Source: Polyangium jinanense | Lineage (GTDB): Bacteria > Myxococcota > Polyangia > Polyangiales > Polyangiaceae | Assembly: GCF_028435365.1 (NCBI RefSeq) | Contig: NZ_JAGTJJ010000117.1 | Span: 1 to 16,211, forward strand | Reading direction: 5' to 3' | Length of the DNA stretch: 16,211 nt | Shown: piece by piece, positions 14,903-16,211 of the stretch | Position numbering within the stretch: the first letter of the stretch is position 1 | How the letters are laid out: each line of letters opens with the position of its first letter | The notes under the pieces: model-generated | What the model was told of the DNA's origin: nothing | Database searches by the model: none | The model's input: only the letters and a program-made list of their open reading frames with translations | Translations under genes and position numbers: made by a program

Positions 14903-14958
14903 CGCGCCTTTGTAACCCAGGCCCGAGCAGGATGGGAGGGATGCGCTAAGCTCGCCGC
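14903..14958. promoter_or_regulatory. Divergent promoter region, lipoprotein cluster / bolA
   Basis: Only 56 bp separate the start at 14902 (minus) from the bolA GTG at 14959. TAAGCT (14947-14952) fits a TAnnnT-type -10 six bases before the bolA GTG. No Shine-Dalgarno-like sequence precedes that GTG, so a leaderless bolA transcript is possible. A convincing -35 is not visible. The minus-strand promoter must overlap this region or bolA itself. Confidence 0.35.
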
Positions 14959-15282
14959 GTGTCACGCCAGGAGAGAATCGAGCAGAAGCTCACCGAGGCC
15001 CTCACGCCCGTGTTCCTCGCGGTCGAGAACGAGAGCAAGAACCACAACGTGCCCGCGGGCTCCGAGACGCACTTCAAGGTGCTCGTCGTGAGCCCCGCCT
15101 TCGAGGGCCTCGGCACGATCGACAGGCATCGCAAGGTGCACACGGCCCTCGCGGTCGAGCTGCGCTCGGGCCTGCACGCGCTCACGCTCCGCGCGCTCAC
15201 ACCCGCGCAGTACGAGGCCGAAGGCGGTCAGGGCTTCCAGTCGCCGCCCTGTCTCGGCGGCTCGAAGCACGACAAGAAGTGA
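14959..15282 (+). CDS. bolA: BolA family protein
   Basis: 107 residues, the usual BolA size. BolA proteins are small cytoplasmic alpha/beta proteins that partner monothiol glutaredoxins in iron-sulphur cluster handling and, in E. coli, influence stress-related transcription and cell shape. The family core is clear: VPAGSETHFKV (31-41), then a variable loop, then DRHRKVHTAL (55-64) and the conserved His73 in GLHALTL, the residue expected to help bind a shared Fe-S cluster. The C-terminus (84-107) is a Gly-rich tail with one Cys98 (PPCLGG). GTG at 14959 is the only sensible start upstream of the domain; no ribosome binding site is seen. No glutaredoxin gene lies nearby. It is followed 7 bp later by the metallophosphoesterase gene and is likely co-transcribed with it. 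Confidence 0.95.
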   Translation: MSRQERIEQKLTEALTPVFLAVENESKNHNVPAGSETHFKVLVVSPAFEGLGTIDRHRKVHTALAVELRSGLHALTLRALTPAQYEAEGGQGFQSPPCLGGSKHDKK

Positions 15283-15289
15283 GTTCGGC

Positions 15290-16099
15290 ATGCTCACGCT
15301 CGGCCTGATCACCGATCTCCACTTCGGCCCCGAAGCTGGATTCGCGGGCAAGCTGCGCAAGCTGACGCGCAGCGCGCCCGGTCTCGCGAAGGCCTTCGTC
15401 ACCCGCATGAACGACGTCGTAAAGCCCGACCTCGTCGTGAACCTCGGCGACGACATCGAGGACGAAGACCACGACGCCGACCTCGCCCGCTACGCCGCAT
15501 GCGTGAACCTCCTGCGAGGCGCGCGCGCCGAGCTCGTGAACGTCGCCGGCAACCACGACACCGCACACCTCGCCCCGACCGAGCTCCTCGCGGTCTGGCA
15601 GCGCCCCGACCTCGATCGTCTCTACCACTCGTTCGATCGCGGCAACTTCCACTTCGTCGTGCTCCACACGCGCGAGCGCAAGGATCGCGACGTCACCGTG
15701 GGCGAAGAGCAGCTCCGCTGGCTGCGCGAGGATCTCGCCCGAGCCCACGCGCCGACCGTCGTTCTCATGCACCACAGCGCTGCCGATCAGGACCTCCGCG
15801 GCAACCGCTGGTTCGAGGGCTCGCCCCACATCTGCCTCGTCGAGGAGCGCCGCGCGCTCCGCACGATCCTGCGCGAGAGCGGCATCGTGCGCGCCGTCTT
15901 CAACGGTCACCTGCACTGGAACCACCTCGACGTGATCGACAGCATCCCGTTCGTCACGCTGCAGAGCCTCATCGAGAACCTCGACGACGACGCACCCGGC
16001 CGCGCCGCCGCCGCGCACGCCGTCGTGCACCTCGAGCCAAACCGCATCGTCGTGAAGGTCGAGGGCGCAGAGCGCGCGACGTACCAGTTCGAGGCGTGA
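15290..16099 (+). CDS. Calcineurin-like metallophosphoesterase
   Basis: 269 residues. The five metallophosphoesterase motifs are all present in order: Asp9-x-His11 (ITDLHFG), Gly53-Asp54 (NLGDD), Gly87-Asn-His-Asp90, His161 (LMHHS) and Gly206-His-Leu-His209. These residues hold a two-metal centre that hydrolyses phosphomonoesters or diesters. The absence of a signal peptide indicates a cytoplasmic enzyme. The layout (DLHFG, GNHD, then GHLHW) resembles the cyclic-nucleotide phosphodiesterase (CpdA/Icc-like) and related subgroups, but the substrate cannot be read from sequence. ATG at 15290 starts right at the first strand of the domain and is 7 bp past the bolA stop; the ribosome binding site would lie in the end of bolA and is weak. 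Its TGA is followed almost at once by hairpin element copy 3, probably within the 3' end of this transcript. Confidence 0.93.
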   Translation: MLTLGLITDLHFGPEAGFAGKLRKLTRSAPGLAKAFVTRMNDVVKPDLVVNLGDDIEDEDHDADLARYAACVNLLRGARAELVNVAGNHDTAHLAPTELLAVWQRPDLDRLYHSFDRGNFHFVVLHTRERKDRDVTVGEEQLRWLREDLARAHAPTVVLMHHSAADQDLRGNRWFEGSPHICLVEERRALRTILRESGIVRAVFNGHLHWNHLDVIDSIPFVTLQSLIENLDDDAPGRAAAAHAVVHLEPNRIVVKVEGAERATYQFEA

Positions 16100-16100
16100 A

Positions 16101-16211
16101 GCGCAGCGCCGGGGTTTCACCCCGGACCCCGACCAGGGGTTGTCCACCCCTGGACCCGGACCAGCGCAAGCGCTGGACCCGGGGTCGATGAACTGCGCGA
16201 TGCGCAGTTCA
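16101..16211 (+). repeat. Dispersed four-hairpin element, copy 3 (cut by the window edge)
   Basis: It starts 1 bp after the metallophosphoesterase stop. Hairpin 1: CCGGGGT (16109-16115) with ACCCCGG (16119-16125). Hairpin 2: CCAGGGGT (16133-16140) with ACCCCTGG (16146-16153), loop TGTCC as in copy 2. Hairpin 3: CCAGCGC (16161-16167) with GCGCTGG (16170-16176). Hairpin 4: GATGAACTGCGC (16187-16198), loop GAT, then a complementary arm that runs off the window at 16211. Hairpin 4 matches copy 1 in sequence, while hairpin 1 matches copy 2. Confidence 0.85.

Overview
The window is very GC-rich and reads like a myxobacterium, most likely of the Polyangia/Polyangiales. The grounds are the density of exported lipoproteins with Gly/Gln-rich linkers, a protein joining MopE-type CNGxDDDCNGxVDD units to an SBBP-type beta-propeller, an astacin-like lipoprotein protease, and high GC at third codon positions that leaves long open frames on the antisense strand. 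This placement is inferred from composition and gene families, not from a marker gene.

Layout. 1-361 holds no convincing gene: a 42-bp tandem repeat at the left edge, copy 1 of a dispersed multi-hairpin element (minus orientation), and a promoter-like sequence abutting the GTG start of a small membrane-anchored protein (362-868). An exported surface-repeat/beta-barrel protein (934-2172) follows and converges on a polytopic membrane protein (2169-2816, minus); the two stop codons overlap. After a divergent gap comes a zinc-metalloprotease lipoprotein (3078-3941) with a strong terminator. Next on the minus strand are inorganic pyrophosphatase (4005-4547) and, behind its own terminator, a large MopE/beta-propeller lipoprotein (4646-6817). 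Divergent from it is a second lipoprotein with the same plan, lipobox then Gly/Gln linker then propeller-like domain (7042-7971). Copy 2 of the hairpin element follows it.

The rest of the minus strand is a tightly packed cluster read from about 14.9 kb down to 8.1 kb: small lipoprotein (14402-14902), 1432-residue alpha-helical lipoprotein (10104-14402), 4-alpha-glucanotransferase MalQ (8539-10059) and a double zinc-ribbon protein (8123-8542). Two of its three junctions are overlapping start/stop codons, which suggests translational coupling. Divergent from it is a bolA-metallophosphoesterase pair (14959-16099), immediately followed by copy 3 of the hairpin element, which the window edge cuts.

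The most unusual observation is the dispersed element, about 110 bp long. Three copies keep four successive hairpins although the arm sequences differ, with paired (compensatory) substitutions in every stem. Two copies begin within 15 bp downstream of a stop codon. I cannot assign it to a named repeat or RNA family. Housekeeping functions (Ppa, BolA, MalQ) are interspersed with cell-surface genes, and no phage, CRISPR or transposase genes are visible.
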